From positions 36,750-100,749 of the forward strand of contig DCUJ01000005.1 of assembly GCA_002328495.1 (NCBI GenBank): a stretch of 64,000 bases of DNA, written 5' to 3'. The first letter of the stretch is position 1; each line of letters begins with the position of its first letter. The notes beneath the pieces were generated by a model. That model searched no databases and had not been told where the DNA came from. It saw only the letters and a program-made list of their open reading frames with translations. This DNA comes from Sulfurospirillum sp. UBA2217 (GTDB lineage: Bacteria; Campylobacterota; Campylobacteria; Campylobacterales; Sulfurospirillaceae). Made by a program: the position numbers and the translations under genes. Below are positions 1 through 8,969 of the stretch, piece by piece.

Positions 1-969
1 ATTTTTTACTTTTTAGTGCTTCGTTTAGATTCACTTGACCCCAAACTTTATGCACTGTTTTCAAGTTTAATCGGTGTCTCATTTATGCTTTTTTGTGTAG
101 CCCTTATCTACGATTTGGCGCATATCCCTTACGCTAAAATTCCACACGACCACTCACGTCGTTTGTTGGTAAAGATGGTCTTGGATGTAACACTTTTGTT
201 GTTAGCGGTTACCTACATTGTGCAAGGTTTTGTGGGAGGGATGAAACCGCCGCGCATCCGTGAATTGGACGTTTCCATCGAAGGGTTACGCCAAGAGCTT
301 AGCATCGTTCAAATCAGTGATGTACACATCGGAAAGACGTTAGGAAAAGAGTTTATGGACAATATCGTAGCCCAAGTGAATGCTTTGGATGCTGATATCG
401 TGGTGATAACGGGTGATCTCATCGATATGCCCGTCAGCCAAATAGGCGACACATTGGAGAGCTTGCGTTCGATTCAAAGCAGTACAGGTGTCTTTTTTGT
501 GCCCGGAAATCATGAATATTTTTACGGGGTAGAAGAGATTATGGGTTACTTAGAATTTTTAGGGGTACAGGTACTGGCGAATAAGGCGATGAACATTGGC
601 AATGTCATCAATTTAGCAGGGGTTACCGATATGATAGGCAAACGCTTTGAGATTTGGCCTCCAGATTTAGGCAAAGCGCTTTTACATGTAAAGCCAGAAT
701 TACCTACCGTATTACTCTCTCATCAGCCAAAAATTGTCAAAGAGATGAAAGATGCAAAAGTTGACTTGATTTTGAGCGGACATACGCATGGAGGTCAAAT
801 TTTCCCTTTTGGACTTTTAGTTTTGTTGGATCAGCCTTATTTAAGTGGACTCTATCAGCACAATGCTACAACACAAGTGTTTGTGAGTAACGGAACAGGA
901 TACTGGGGACCTGCTGTTCGTGTGAGTGCTGCGAGTGAAATAGTAAAGATTAATTTGAAAGCGAAATAA
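1..969 (+). CDS. Metallophosphoesterase, membrane-anchored, YkuE-like (5' end cut by window)
   Basis: A calcineurin-like metallophosphoesterase that hydrolyses phosphoester bonds with a dinuclear metal centre; the physiological substrate is unknown. All family motifs are visible: SDVHIGK, ITGDLID, PGNHEY, a lone LLSHQP histidine and SGHTHGGQ. Two hydrophobic segments precede the catalytic domain, which places it on the membrane. The frame is open to the window edge. A GTG at 16 is a possible start, but it has no clear ribosome binding site and relatives usually carry more N-terminal membrane segments, so the gene probably begins upstream. The stop codon overlaps the start of the downstream lipoprotein gene, which suggests co-transcription. 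Confidence 0.85.
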   Translation: MFYFLVLRLDSLDPKLYALFSSLIGVSFMLFCVALIYDLAHIPYAKIPHDHSRRLLVKMVLDVTLLLLAVTYIVQGFVGGMKPPRIRELDVSIEGLRQELSIVQISDVHIGKTLGKEFMDNIVAQVNALDADIVVITGDLIDMPVSQIGDTLESLRSIQSSTGVFFVPGNHEYFYGVEEIMGYLEFLGVQVLANKAMNIGNVINLAGVTDMIGKRFEIWPPDLGKALLHVKPELPTVLLSHQPKIVKEMKDAKVDLILSGHTHGGQIFPFGLLVLLDQPYLSGLYQHNATTQVFVSNGTGYWGPAVRVSAASEIVKINLKAK

Positions 970-1517
970 TGAAACAAAGCCTTTTTGTTCTCCTACTTTT
1001 GGCTCTGCTACAAGGGTGCAGTGTTAAAGTTGAAAATATCAATAATGAATCCACCAAAGAGAGGCAACTAGCCATTGATATTATGGCACTAAGTGCTCGT
1101 ATCGATAAAAAAGAGGCGCAGAGCATTGCCAAAGAGGCGTTGTCTTATCCTAAAGTCTTGGCCAAACAGTACAATTTAGTCACTCCCGCAAGTTATCATA
1201 ACATGCTTATTAATCTAGGGTATCGCACCCGTGGACTTTGTTTTCATTGGAGTGAAGATTTGATGGCGCATCTTAAAAAACAGAAGTACAAAACGGTTGA
1301 TTTGCGTTGGGGCGTTTCCGATAAAGGCGGGGAAGAAGAACATAATTCGGTGGTCGTTCTTGCCAAAGGAGCTTCGTTTGAAAGTGGCCTTATTTTAGAC
1401 CCTTGGCGCAACTCAGGCGATTTATATTGGACGCGCATAGGCTATGATGAAAAGTTTAAATGGTATGAAGATAAAAAACGTACAACGGTTTTAGGAACCG
1501 TTAACACACTAAAGTAA
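969..1517 (+). CDS. Putative lipoprotein of unknown function
   Basis: A 182-residue protein with a lipoprotein signal: basic start, hydrophobic stretch and lipobox LLQGC, with the lipidated Cys at about residue 17. The mature part is soluble. It contains a Cys in GLCFHW, a His in EEHNSVVV and an Asp in ILDPWRNSG, in an order and spacing reminiscent of a Cys-His-Asp catalytic triad of transglutaminase or papain-like folds. That reading is inference; I do not recognise the family. The ATG overlaps the preceding stop codon by one base. The 3' end overlaps the convergent methyltransferase gene by 17 bases, so there is no room for a separate terminator. Confidence 0.65.
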   Translation: MKQSLFVLLLLALLQGCSVKVENINNESTKERQLAIDIMALSARIDKKEAQSIAKEALSYPKVLAKQYNLVTPASYHNMLINLGYRTRGLCFHWSEDLMAHLKKQKYKTVDLRWGVSDKGGEEEHNSVVVLAKGASFESGLILDPWRNSGDLYWTRIGYDEKFKWYEDKKRTTVLGTVNTLK

Positions 1518-2115
1518 CTTTTTGAACAATGAGACGAATGACACTGGCTCTGCCAACGTGATTTCGGCCTTCGTTTAAAATAACAATTTCTTGTGCCAGT
1601 TTGAGAACACGACAGGAAAGTGATTTGAGAGTGTCGGAAATATCGTTTAAGTCATACAACAGTCCTATGTTTTTAGGTCCTCCACTGTGAAAATTAACCT
1701 GACTCTCGCTAAACAGCTCTGCCATAAAAAGCCCTCCTTCTCTGAGTGCAAATACTGCTTTTTCAAAGAGCATTTTTTGTTTTTCTTTGGGCAGATGCAA
1801 ATAGGTGCACACCACGGCACCATAGCGTGCGGAGGGGTTCCAGTGTTCAAGGAGGGTGTGACAAATTTTAATCTCTAAATAATGTGCATGAGCGCGTTTT
1901 CGTAGTTTAAATAACGCAACATCAGAGATATCAAGTGCTTCAACTTCAAGCCCTTTATCGGCTAAAAAAAGAGCATTTCGCCCCTCTCCTTCTCCAAGGC
2001 ATAAGACGTTTTGAAGAGGAAGTAATTGCTCAAAATTTTCTTTGACGAATTGATTGGGGGCATCACCATAGAGAGGCTCTTCACCTCTAAACTTAGCATT
2101 CCACAATGCTTGCAT
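1501..2115 (-). CDS. Class I SAM-dependent methyltransferase (TehB-like)
   Basis: A 204-residue class I methyltransferase. Motif I is LCLGEGEGRNALFLA, followed by the acidic residue of EALDIS that binds the SAM ribose. The opening MQALWNAKF...GDAPNQF resembles tellurite-resistance TehB-like and thiopurine-like small methyltransferases common in bacteria. The substrate is unknown. It is a single gene, convergent with the lipoprotein gene and divergent from the GGDEF/EAL gene 125 bases away, so it must have its own promoter. Start is an ATG at 2115. Confidence 0.75.
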   Translation of the reverse strand: MQALWNAKFRGEEPLYGDAPNQFVKENFEQLLPLQNVLCLGEGEGRNALFLADKGLEVEALDISDVALFKLRKRAHAHYLEIKICHTLLEHWNPSARYGAVVCTYLHLPKEKQKMLFEKAVFALREGGLFMAELFSESQVNFHSGGPKNIGLLYDLNDISDTLKSLSCRVLKLAQEIVILNEGRNHVGRASVIRLIVQKVTLVC

Positions 2116-2240
2116 TCTGTTCCTTTAAAAGATGAGTAAATCTAGCGTTAGGATACAACAAAATAGAGGATAACACAACAATCTTCAGAAAATTGTGCTA
2201 AAGTATTACTCCTAAATTAACCTTTGTTACGGAGTAGATT

Positions 2241-5129
2241 TTGCCAATTTTTAGAAAAACAAATCTTACGAGGTGGATTGTCTTTCTCCCCGCCCTTGCT
2301 GTATTTGTTACTTTTTTAATTTTTATAGCGATTATGATTACCACGGAGCGTTCTCAGTATCAAAAATCACTGGATTTTGCCCGCCAAACGTATGTGCGTA
2401 ATTCCAAAGCTCAAGCCAAAGAGCGTATTGATAAACTCGTCGATTATATTGGGGTGAATGAGAAGTTTTTAGTTAAAGAATCCAAAGAAGAGATTAAAAA
2501 TATTGTTAAATTTGCCCATACGATTATTTTTGATACGTATCGTGAAAATCCTAAGCTTCCCCGCGAAGTCATTTTAGAAAAAATCAAAAACAAACTTCGT
2601 GATATGCGCTTTTTTGAAGATTTAAGCGGTTACTATTTTGTTTATGATTTAAATGGTACCAATGTCATGCATGGGGCGGATAAATCTTTGGAGGGGAAAG
2701 ACCTCATTAACCTTCAAGATGCGAATGGCAAATATACCATACAAGAAGCACTTACAGCCCTTCAAAAAGAAGATGGTACCTTTTACGATTGGACGTGGAA
2801 AAACCCAGAGGATGAGGTTTTCCGCAAAAAAATAGGCTACATAAAACTCTTCACACCGTTAAATATCTATTTTGGAAGTGCGCGCTATGAAGATGAAATT
2901 TTAGAAAAAATCAAAAAAGAGACTCAAAAACTCCTTATCAATACCCGTTATGGCGAATCAGGATACATCTTTGCGCATGATGATAAGGGTGTGTGTATTG
3001 CGCATGGGGATGTATCTCAAATTGGAAAAAATCGCTTAAATGTTGTGAGTGACAACCAGTACATTATCCGTGATTTTGTTGGGGGCGCTAAATTGATGCC
3101 CGAGGGCTTTTTTATCAATTATACAGCCACGTATCGACCAGGAATGGAGGGTGATCGTAAAAAAATATCTTATGTCAGAAGTATTCCTCAATTTGGGTGG
3201 TCGATTGGTACGGGTGCGTATCTTGAAGAAGAGAATAAGGTGCTAAAAGAGGAAGAGAAGGTCCTTAAAGAGAAGATGATGGAGACGATACTGAGTATGT
3301 TTGGTATCTCTTTGGTCATTATGGTGATGGTTATGGGCATTATGTATCTTATCTCGCGGCGTATTCGTTCGATGATATCACGTTATGAAAACAATTTATT
3401 GCTCACAAACAAACAAATTCGGGATCAAAAGAGAGTTTTTGAAACCTTATACCAAAAATCAGCGGATGGGGTGTGGCTTCTAAAAGAGGGCGTTTTTGTG
3501 GATTGTAATGAAGCCATTGTACGCCTCTTTAAAGCAGAGAGTAAGGAGAGGCTCATCAATATCTCTCCTGTAGATATTTCACCAGAGTTTCAGCCCGATG
3601 GGGAAAGTTCTTTAGAGAAGTCCCTGCGTATGAATAAGTTAGCGTTAGACAACGGGGTACATAAATTTGAGTGGCGCGCAAAAGCGTGCGATGGTACGTT
3701 GTTTTGGATAAGTGTGGTCGTCACAACCATTCAGATGGAAGAATCGATTTTACAACACTGTTCCATTCGTGATATTACCGTTCGTAAAGAGCTTGAAGAA
3801 GAGAATAAAAAGCAGAAAAAAATGTTGATGCATCAAGTAGAGCACGATGCACTCACGGGGCTACCTAACCGAAATTTGTTGCAAGATAGGCTAGCCCAAG
3901 CGATTAAAAAAGCAAGCCGTGATGAGAGCGTGCTAGGCATTATTTTTGTGGATATTGATAAATTTAAGATGATTAATGACACCTTGGGGCATGATGCAGG
4001 GGATGTGCTTTTAAAAACTATCGCAGCTAAGATGCAAAGCAGTGTGAGAGAAACTGATACGGTTGCGCGTTTAAGTGGCGATGAATTTATCATTTTACTC
4101 GATGGTTGTAAGGATATCAGCGATATTTTTGTTGCCATTAAGAAGTTAGTGAATTCGTTTCAAACGCCTTTAACCTTAGCCAATGAAAGTTTTAAAGTTA
4201 CGATGAGTATGGGCGTGAGTGTCTACCCCAATGATGGTCATAGTGCGGCACAGCTTCTTAAAAATGCGGATGTTGCCATGTACAAAGCCAAAACAGAAGG
4301 GCGCAATCGCTATAAATTTTTTGACCAAGCCATGAATCAAGAGACCAATGAGCATCTTGAAATTGAAAAAAGTCTCTATCATGCGCTCTCTCACGATGAG
4401 TTTGAACTCTACTATCAGCCTCAAATCAATCTTCAAACCGATAAAATCGTAGGCATTGAAGCCCTCATACGATGGAGGCATCCTTTACGGGGAATGATGG
4501 CTCCTGGGTATTTTATCCATGTTGCCGAAGAGAGTGAGTTGATCCTTGAAATTGGGAATTGGGTGTTGCATTCAGCCATGGAGCAGGTAAAGGCGTGGTA
4601 TGAAAAAGGACTCAACCCTGGCAAAATGGCAATTAATTTTGCAGGAAAACAACTCGACTCTCCTAAGCTCATCTCAACCGTCATGGGAGCACTTAAGAAG
4701 ACGGGTTGTAAAGCAAAATGGATTGAAATGGAAATTGTGGAGCGCTTTATTATGAAAGATACCACAAAATCCATCGCGCTTTTGAAACGGTTACGTGAAT
4801 TAGGGCTTGATATTTCCATTGATGATTTTGGTACAGGGCACTCTTCGCTTTCGTATTTGAAAAAACTTCCTATCACCAAACTCAAAATTGACCAAAGTTT
4901 TGTACAAAATTTAGAGTCCAGTCGTGAAGACAGGGCTATTGCGCGTACCATCATTGAGCTGGGGCGTGGTCTTGGATTAAGTGTCTTGGCGGAGGGCGTG
5001 GAGAAGCAAGAGCAGAGGGATTTTATCTACAGTAATGGTTGTGAATTGATGCAAGGGTATCTTTTTAGTAAGCCCTTGAATGCGCAGGATATGGAACTCA
5101 TGCTTAAAAATCAACAACAGATGCTATAA
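2241..5129 (+). CDS. Cache-PAS-GGDEF-EAL cyclic-di-GMP turnover sensor
   Basis: A 962-residue inner-membrane sensor. Order: TM helix at about 13-33, extracytoplasmic double Cache region (about 45-330, with two YYFVYD / GYIFAHD type repeats), TM helix at about 346-370, PAS (about 395-515), GGDEF and EAL. The GGDEF core reads SGDEF (near residue 612) and is preceded at the normal distance by RETD, a canonical RxxD product-inhibition site. EAL motifs are intact: IEALIRW, MEIVERF, DDFGTG, LKIDQSF, AEGVE and QGYLFSKP. Both synthase and phosphodiesterase activity are therefore possible. Start is TTG at 2241 with GGAG seven bases upstream. The Cache region probably binds a small metabolite such as an organic acid or amino acid (inference). 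Confidence 0.93.
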   Translation: MPIFRKTNLTRWIVFLPALAVFVTFLIFIAIMITTERSQYQKSLDFARQTYVRNSKAQAKERIDKLVDYIGVNEKFLVKESKEEIKNIVKFAHTIIFDTYRENPKLPREVILEKIKNKLRDMRFFEDLSGYYFVYDLNGTNVMHGADKSLEGKDLINLQDANGKYTIQEALTALQKEDGTFYDWTWKNPEDEVFRKKIGYIKLFTPLNIYFGSARYEDEILEKIKKETQKLLINTRYGESGYIFAHDDKGVCIAHGDVSQIGKNRLNVVSDNQYIIRDFVGGAKLMPEGFFINYTATYRPGMEGDRKKISYVRSIPQFGWSIGTGAYLEEENKVLKEEEKVLKEKMMETILSMFGISLVIMVMVMGIMYLISRRIRSMISRYENNLLLTNKQIRDQKRVFETLYQKSADGVWLLKEGVFVDCNEAIVRLFKAESKERLINISPVDISPEFQPDGESSLEKSLRMNKLALDNGVHKFEWRAKACDGTLFWISVVVTTIQMEESILQHCSIRDITVRKELEEENKKQKKMLMHQVEHDALTGLPNRNLLQDRLAQAIKKASRDESVLGIIFVDIDKFKMINDTLGHDAGDVLLKTIAAKMQSSVRETDTVARLSGDEFIILLDGCKDISDIFVAIKKLVNSFQTPLTLANESFKVTMSMGVSVYPNDGHSAAQLLKNADVAMYKAKTEGRNRYKFFDQAMNQETNEHLEIEKSLYHALSHDEFELYYQPQINLQTDKIVGIEALIRWRHPLRGMMAPGYFIHVAEESELILEIGNWVLHSAMEQVKAWYEKGLNPGKMAINFAGKQLDSPKLISTVMGALKKTGCKAKWIEMEIVERFIMKDTTKSIALLKRLRELGLDISIDDFGTGHSSLSYLKKLPITKLKIDQSFVQNLESSREDRAIARTIIELGRGLGLSVLAEGVEKQEQRDFIYSNGCELMQGYLFSKPLNAQDMELMLKNQQQML

Positions 5130-5167
5130 TCACCCCATTATTTTTAAGAGCGTAAGGCAGAGGGACA

Positions 5168-5914
5168 ATGGAGCGCAGGACATTTTTAGGGTTTATGGGT
5201 ATGGGCATCATGGCAAGCGTCGCTTCGGCAGGCGAGACACTCCCTTATTATGTATGGGTGAAAGAAGAACACCATGCACTTTTGGCTTCTATTGTTCGAA
5301 AACTTGATGCCATTGAGCGTGTGGTTGGTTACGCTAATTTTAATCTTATCGGCTTTGATGCTACTTTGTTAGTGGCAAGAAATCACCCAAAAATTATTGC
5401 ATTTACGCCTGAGGAACAAGCGTACATAGAAGAGATTTTTTACACCGACCCCGTTCAGTATGGATTTTACGGTAAGCGCACCATTGATAATTTGACCGAT
5501 ACGATTGATGAAAAAGAGGTGGTTAAAATTCATGGTACGGGACATTATCTGTTTAAAGGTACATCGCACACGGCTTTAGGGCGCATCATTAAAGATGTCG
5601 GAAAGTCGGTGGTGCTTACCTCTGGTGTGCGCAGTGTCGTAAAACAGTTAGCCTTGCATCTGCGTAAAATTCAGAGCGAAAATGGCAATATCACCCTAGC
5701 GGCACACTCATTGGTACCCCCAGGCTTTTCTTACCACTCTTTGGGTGATTTTGATGTGGGGAAGCGTGGATGGGGGCATGAAAATTTCACAGCCAACTTT
5801 GCCCGCACACCAGAATTTTGGAGCCTTCAAAAACTGCCCTATATTTCAATGCGCTATGGTGTGGGCAATAATGATGGCGTACGGTTTGAGCCATGGCATG
5901 TCCAAATTGTTTAG
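5168..5914 (+). CDS. VanY-like D-Ala-D-Ala carboxypeptidase (peptidase M15)
   Basis: A 248-residue exported peptidase expected to trim the terminal D-Ala from peptidoglycan stem peptides in the periplasm. The M15 zinc motifs are visible near the C-terminus: SYHSLGDFDVG (the SxHxxGxAxD motif) and FEPWHVQ (the ExxWH motif). The N-terminus MERRTFLGFMG is twin-arginine-like and is followed by a hydrophobic stretch and ASAG, so Tat export is plausible. The gene begins 38 bases after the GGDEF/EAL gene and ends 12 bases before tsaD. Start is ATG at 5168 with an upstream AGGGA. Confidence 0.8.
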   Translation: MERRTFLGFMGMGIMASVASAGETLPYYVWVKEEHHALLASIVRKLDAIERVVGYANFNLIGFDATLLVARNHPKIIAFTPEEQAYIEEIFYTDPVQYGFYGKRTIDNLTDTIDEKEVVKIHGTGHYLFKGTSHTALGRIIKDVGKSVVLTSGVRSVVKQLALHLRKIQSENGNITLAAHSLVPPGFSYHSLGDFDVGKRGWGHENFTANFARTPEFWSLQKLPYISMRYGVGNNDGVRFEPWHVQIV

Positions 5915-5926
5915 GATAAAAAATCG

Positions 5927-6922
5927 GTGATTTTAAGCATTGAAAGCAGTTGCGATGATAGCTCCATCGCAATAACACGCTTAAGTGATAAAAAGCTTTT
6001 ATTTCACAAAAAAATATCCCAAGATGCTGAGCATGCACACTATGGTGGTGTTGTACCAGAATTGGCTGCTCGCTTACATGCGGTAACCCTTCCTAAAATT
6101 TTAGAAGAAGCAAAACCCTATTTTCCCCATATTAAAGCCATTGCTGTTACGAATGAACCTGGGCTCTCTGTGACCTTAATAGAGGGTGTTGTGATGGCTA
6201 AATCACTTAGCATCGCACTGAGTGTTCCCTTGCTTGGGATTAACCATCTTAAAGGGCATATTTACTCTTTATTTATTGATACCCAGACACACTTCCCGAT
6301 GGATGTTTTATTGGTCTCAGGTGGACACACGCAACTCTTACATGTAAAGAGTTTGGAACATATCGAATTGCTGGCGACAACGATGGATGATAGCTTTGGA
6401 GAGAGTTTTGACAAGGTGGGTAAAATGCTAGGGCTGCCCTATCCCGCAGGTCCTATTATCGAAGCATATGCGAAAAAAGGGAATGAAAAAAAGTTTGATT
6501 TCACGATACCTCTTTTGGCTTCTAAACAAATGGCATTTAGTTATTCAGGACTTAAAAATCAAGTGAGATTGTGCGTTGAAGCGCAAGAACATTTGGATGA
6601 ACAAACGATATACGATATCTGTGCTTCATTTCAACGCATAGCCGTCGCACACCTTATGCGACAAATCAAAAAAGCGTATAAAGAGCGCAAGATAGAGCGC
6701 TTTGGTGTGGTAGGAGGGGCAAGTGCGAATCTTTATTTAAGAGGACACTTAGACGCTTTTTGTGCATCCAAAAAAGCACCGTTACTCACCGCAAAGATGG
6801 AGTTTTGCTCTGATAATGCAGCTATGATAGGACGATGCGGCGTTGAGTGTTTTGAGAAAGGGTATTTTAGTTCTTTAGAAACCTTGAAAATTAGAAGCTC
6901 TTCGAAAGATATTTTTTTTTAA
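5927..6922 (+). CDS. tsaD: tRNA N6-adenosine threonylcarbamoyltransferase TsaD
   Basis: A 331-residue ASKHA-fold protein that transfers the threonylcarbamoyl group to A37 of ANN-decoding tRNAs, working with TsaB and TsaE in the cytoplasm. Signatures: the N-terminal IESSCDDSS, the metal-binding histidines in NHLKGHIYS, VSGGHTQLL, and VGGASANLYLR near the C-terminus. Length is normal for the family. Start is GTG at 5927 after a GGAT-type site; the alternative ATGs lie far downstream of the conserved SIESSCDD. Its 3' end overlaps the convergent murB gene by four bases. One copy of TTACATGTAA (6338-6347) lies inside the gene. Confidence 0.95.
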   Translation: MILSIESSCDDSSIAITRLSDKKLLFHKKISQDAEHAHYGGVVPELAARLHAVTLPKILEEAKPYFPHIKAIAVTNEPGLSVTLIEGVVMAKSLSIALSVPLLGINHLKGHIYSLFIDTQTHFPMDVLLVSGGHTQLLHVKSLEHIELLATTMDDSFGESFDKVGKMLGLPYPAGPIIEAYAKKGNEKKFDFTIPLLASKQMAFSYSGLKNQVRLCVEAQEHLDEQTIYDICASFQRIAVAHLMRQIKKAYKERKIERFGVVGGASANLYLRGHLDAFCASKKAPLLTAKMEFCSDNAAMIGRCGVECFEKGYFSSLETLKIRSSSKDIFF

Positions 6923-7692
6923 AGGAGAATAATCTCTTCTTCTAATGTTACACCAAAACGGTTGTAAACCTCCTCCTTAGCAAGCGCAATCAGTGCGATG
7001 GCATCTTGATGTGTCCCCCCGCCTAAATTGACTAAAAAGTTGGCGTGCACGTCGCTGAAGCTCATGTTACCAATGCGTTTTCCTTTAAGCCCTGCCTCCT
7101 CAATAAGCTTTCCTGCAAAATGCCCTTGTGGGTTTTTAAAACAACTCCCCGCACTAGGAAAGGGAGGCTGATTGTCACGCATTTTTTTAAACATGCTTAG
7201 GAGTGTTTCATCAAATCCTTCTTTACATGTAAAGGTGGCCTCAAAGACCACTCCCTCAATTTTAGCAAAGCGGTAACCGTGCTCGATAGCCTTCTTATCC
7301 GTCCATCCTTTTTCCGTACGAATGGCGATGAGTTCATTGAATACTTCCCACTCTTTTAGCCCCGCATTCATAGCCAACATTCCGCCAAGGGTTCCAGGGA
7401 GTTTTTGCATCAATTCAAAGCCTGAAAGATTGTGTTTTTTGGCAAAGGAGAGAATCTTTCCACTGGGTGTGGAACCTCCTACATGTAAGGTATTGTTTTG
7501 GATATAGATAAAATCAAAACATTTGTCCAGCATAGCCAAGGGAGGAGGGTTGGGAGAGACTAAGAGGTTATTCGCCCCTCCTATGAGTGTGTAACCGCTT
7601 GGAAGTGGAGTCATCGAATCAAGCAAGAGTACATCCATAACAGGCCCTATTTTGATACTAGAATAGGTGCTAAAATCGAGTGTACGTGTCAT
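6919..7692 (-). CDS. murB: UDP-N-acetylenolpyruvoylglucosamine reductase MurB
   Basis: A 257-residue cytoplasmic FAD enzyme that reduces UDP-GlcNAc-enolpyruvate to UDP-MurNAc in peptidoglycan precursor synthesis. Visible motifs: the FAD loop GGANNLLVS, LPGTLGGMLAMNAG, the catalytic Ser region SAGSCFKNP and HANFLVN. I chose the start at 7692 (MTRTLDFSTYSS) because conserved MurB sequence begins there and it overlaps the fliQ stop by one base (TAATG). The longer frame upstream is low-complexity, rich in His and Asp, and antisense-like. It is the short MurB form usual in Campylobacterota. A TTACATGTAA copy lies at 7223-7232 and a one-mismatch copy at 7479-7488. Confidence 0.93.
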   Translation of the reverse strand: MTRTLDFSTYSSIKIGPVMDVLLLDSMTPLPSGYTLIGGANNLLVSPNPPPLAMLDKCFDFIYIQNNTLHVGGSTPSGKILSFAKKHNLSGFELMQKLPGTLGGMLAMNAGLKEWEVFNELIAIRTEKGWTDKKAIEHGYRFAKIEGVVFEATFTCKEGFDETLLSMFKKMRDNQPPFPSAGSCFKNPQGHFAGKLIEEAGLKGKRIGNMSFSDVHANFLVNLGGGTHQDAIALIALAKEEVYNRFGVTLEEEIILL

Positions 7693-7958
7693 TAAAAGAC
7701 AAACGTTGGAATCATTTCTATCATGCGGATGGTAAATTCCATCATCATGTTCATCATCCAAGGCATGGTAAAAATAGCTACAACGATAACAATAAGAATT
7801 TTAGGAACAAAACTGAGTGTCATCTCATTGATTTGTGTCGTTGCTTGAAAAATACTGATAATAAGTCCTGCAACAAGACCCGCTAGGAGCATAGGCATGG
7901 AGAGATACAGCGCTATTTTAAACGTTTCAACACCAAGACCTATGAGCTTCGCTTCCAT
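7692..7958 (-). CDS. fliQ: Flagellar export apparatus protein FliQ
   Basis: An 88-residue inner-membrane component of the flagellar type III export gate (with FliP, FliR, FlhA, FlhB). It has two strong hydrophobic segments (about 17-37 and 50-70) and the family hallmark GLIISIFQATTQINEMTL with FVPKI after it. Length is typical. It lies between mqnD and murB with one-base overlaps on both sides, so the three genes form one transcript; an isolated fliQ among housekeeping genes is common in this phylum. Confidence 0.95.
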   Translation of the reverse strand: MEAKLIGLGVETFKIALYLSMPMLLAGLVAGLIISIFQATTQINEMTLSFVPKILIVIVVAIFTMPWMMNMMMEFTIRMIEMIPTFVF

Positions 7959-8821
7959 TAGCTATTCCTAAGAGCGACGTATTCGTGAGGAATGAGATAC
8001 TCACGTGAGCGAATGGATTGATCAAAAAAACCGTTGGTATAGCCAAGCTCAAAGAGGGTATCGATGGCGTGGTACTGGGTGTCGCTCATCTCGATGGAGT
8101 GTTCATTGGCATAAAGTCCCAAATAGGTTTTGAGCGTCGTGGCATCAACGCGCACCAAGTTTCGCTCCAAAAGCATTTTTGAAAGCATGCCTTGATGAGT
8201 GTGTGCGACATCAACAGCACGAATCAGCGTCTTCTCGCACGCAATGGCACGGTGCAAAGGGATGGAGCGACGCAGTGCCATGCCACCAAGTGGCAAAGGA
8301 AGTTCCGCTTTGCACAGTTCTCTCCAAATATCCCACACTTCGCGCTCGACGCACAGCTCTTGGCTGTACTGCAAGATACTCTCATGAATCAGCACGCCCG
8401 CATCCACTTCTCCCGATACAATAGCAGCCTCAATATCAAGAAAATTTTTATACACGATACGAGCTGTTGGGTAGGCAATTTTAAAGAGGAGTGCGTTAGT
8501 CGTGTGCGTACCGCTGAGGGCTACTTTAAAATTGCGTTTGAGCTTTGTCTCTTTACGCTTGACCAATTTTGGGCCATAACCTTCGCCAAAACTAACCGCA
8601 GTGCGTAAAAGGGCGTAGTCGTTACGGATTTTGGGATAGAGTGCAAAACTAATCGCAGTAATATCATAGGTTCCTTTGAGTGCCTCTGTGTTGAGGGTTT
8701 CGATGTCTAAAGCGATATTTTCAAAACAGAGTTCTTGTGCGCTAACCCAGCCAAATTTAATGGCAAAGTACATAAAGATATCATCCGCATCGGGGGAATG
8801 GGCAACGGTTAGTGTTTTCAA
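7958..8821 (-). CDS. mqnD: 1,4-dihydroxy-6-naphthoate synthase MqnD (futalosine menaquinone pathway)
   Basis: A 287-residue periplasmic-binding-protein-fold enzyme that converts cyclic dehypoxanthinyl futalosine to 1,4-dihydroxy-6-naphthoate, the fourth step of the futalosine route to menaquinone. The N-terminal AHSPDADDIFMYFA is the characteristic MqnA/MqnD start, followed by DITAISFALYP, SGTHTTNALL and the VDAGVLIHE segment. The paralog MqnA is a less likely alternative. Start is TTG at 8821 with AAGGA seven bases upstream. It heads the mqnD-fliQ-murB operon and is divergent from recA. Confidence 0.87.
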   Translation of the reverse strand: MKTLTVAHSPDADDIFMYFAIKFGWVSAQELCFENIALDIETLNTEALKGTYDITAISFALYPKIRNDYALLRTAVSFGEGYGPKLVKRKETKLKRNFKVALSGTHTTNALLFKIAYPTARIVYKNFLDIEAAIVSGEVDAGVLIHESILQYSQELCVEREVWDIWRELCKAELPLPLGGMALRRSIPLHRAIACEKTLIRAVDVAHTHQGMLSKMLLERNLVRVDATTLKTYLGLYANEHSIEMSDTQYHAIDTLFELGYTNGFFDQSIRSREYLIPHEYVALRNS

Positions 8822-8848
8822 AAAAATCCTTGGATAAGTGTTGGAATC

Positions 8849-8858
8849 ATTTTAACAT
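8849..8858 (-). promoter_or_regulatory. Putative extended -10 promoter for mqnD-fliQ-murB
   Basis: Read on the minus strand this is ATGTTAAAAT, an extended -10-like element (TGnTAAAAT) 27 bases before the mqnD start. The same ten bases occur on the plus strand ahead of recA. Campylobacterota promoters usually lack a strong -35 box, and none is evident here. Confidence 0.4.
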
Positions 8859-8934
8859 ATTCCCTATTGAAATATTTTTAACCCTCAACACCAAAAGAGA
8901 CTAAAATTGTTCAAAGGGCTTTTTCAAGCTCAAA

Positions 8935-8944
8935 ATGTTAAAAT
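8935..8944 (+). promoter_or_regulatory. Putative extended -10 promoter for recA operon
   Basis: ATGTTAAAAT lies about 25 bases before the recA start and mirrors the element serving the divergent mqnD gene. No convincing -35 box and no LexA-type operator are visible. Confidence 0.4.
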
Positions 8945-8969
8945 AAATCACACTGAAAAAGGGTAACAC

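Noticed and set aside
7015..7020. C6 run inside murB as a possible phase-variable tract.
   Set aside because: Too short and inside an essential gene; slippage would be lethal.
7693..7761. Extra 23 codons at the murB N-terminus.
   Set aside because: They are the reverse frame of fliQ, with a His/Asp-rich translation; conserved MurB sequence begins at 7692, which overlaps the fliQ stop by one base.
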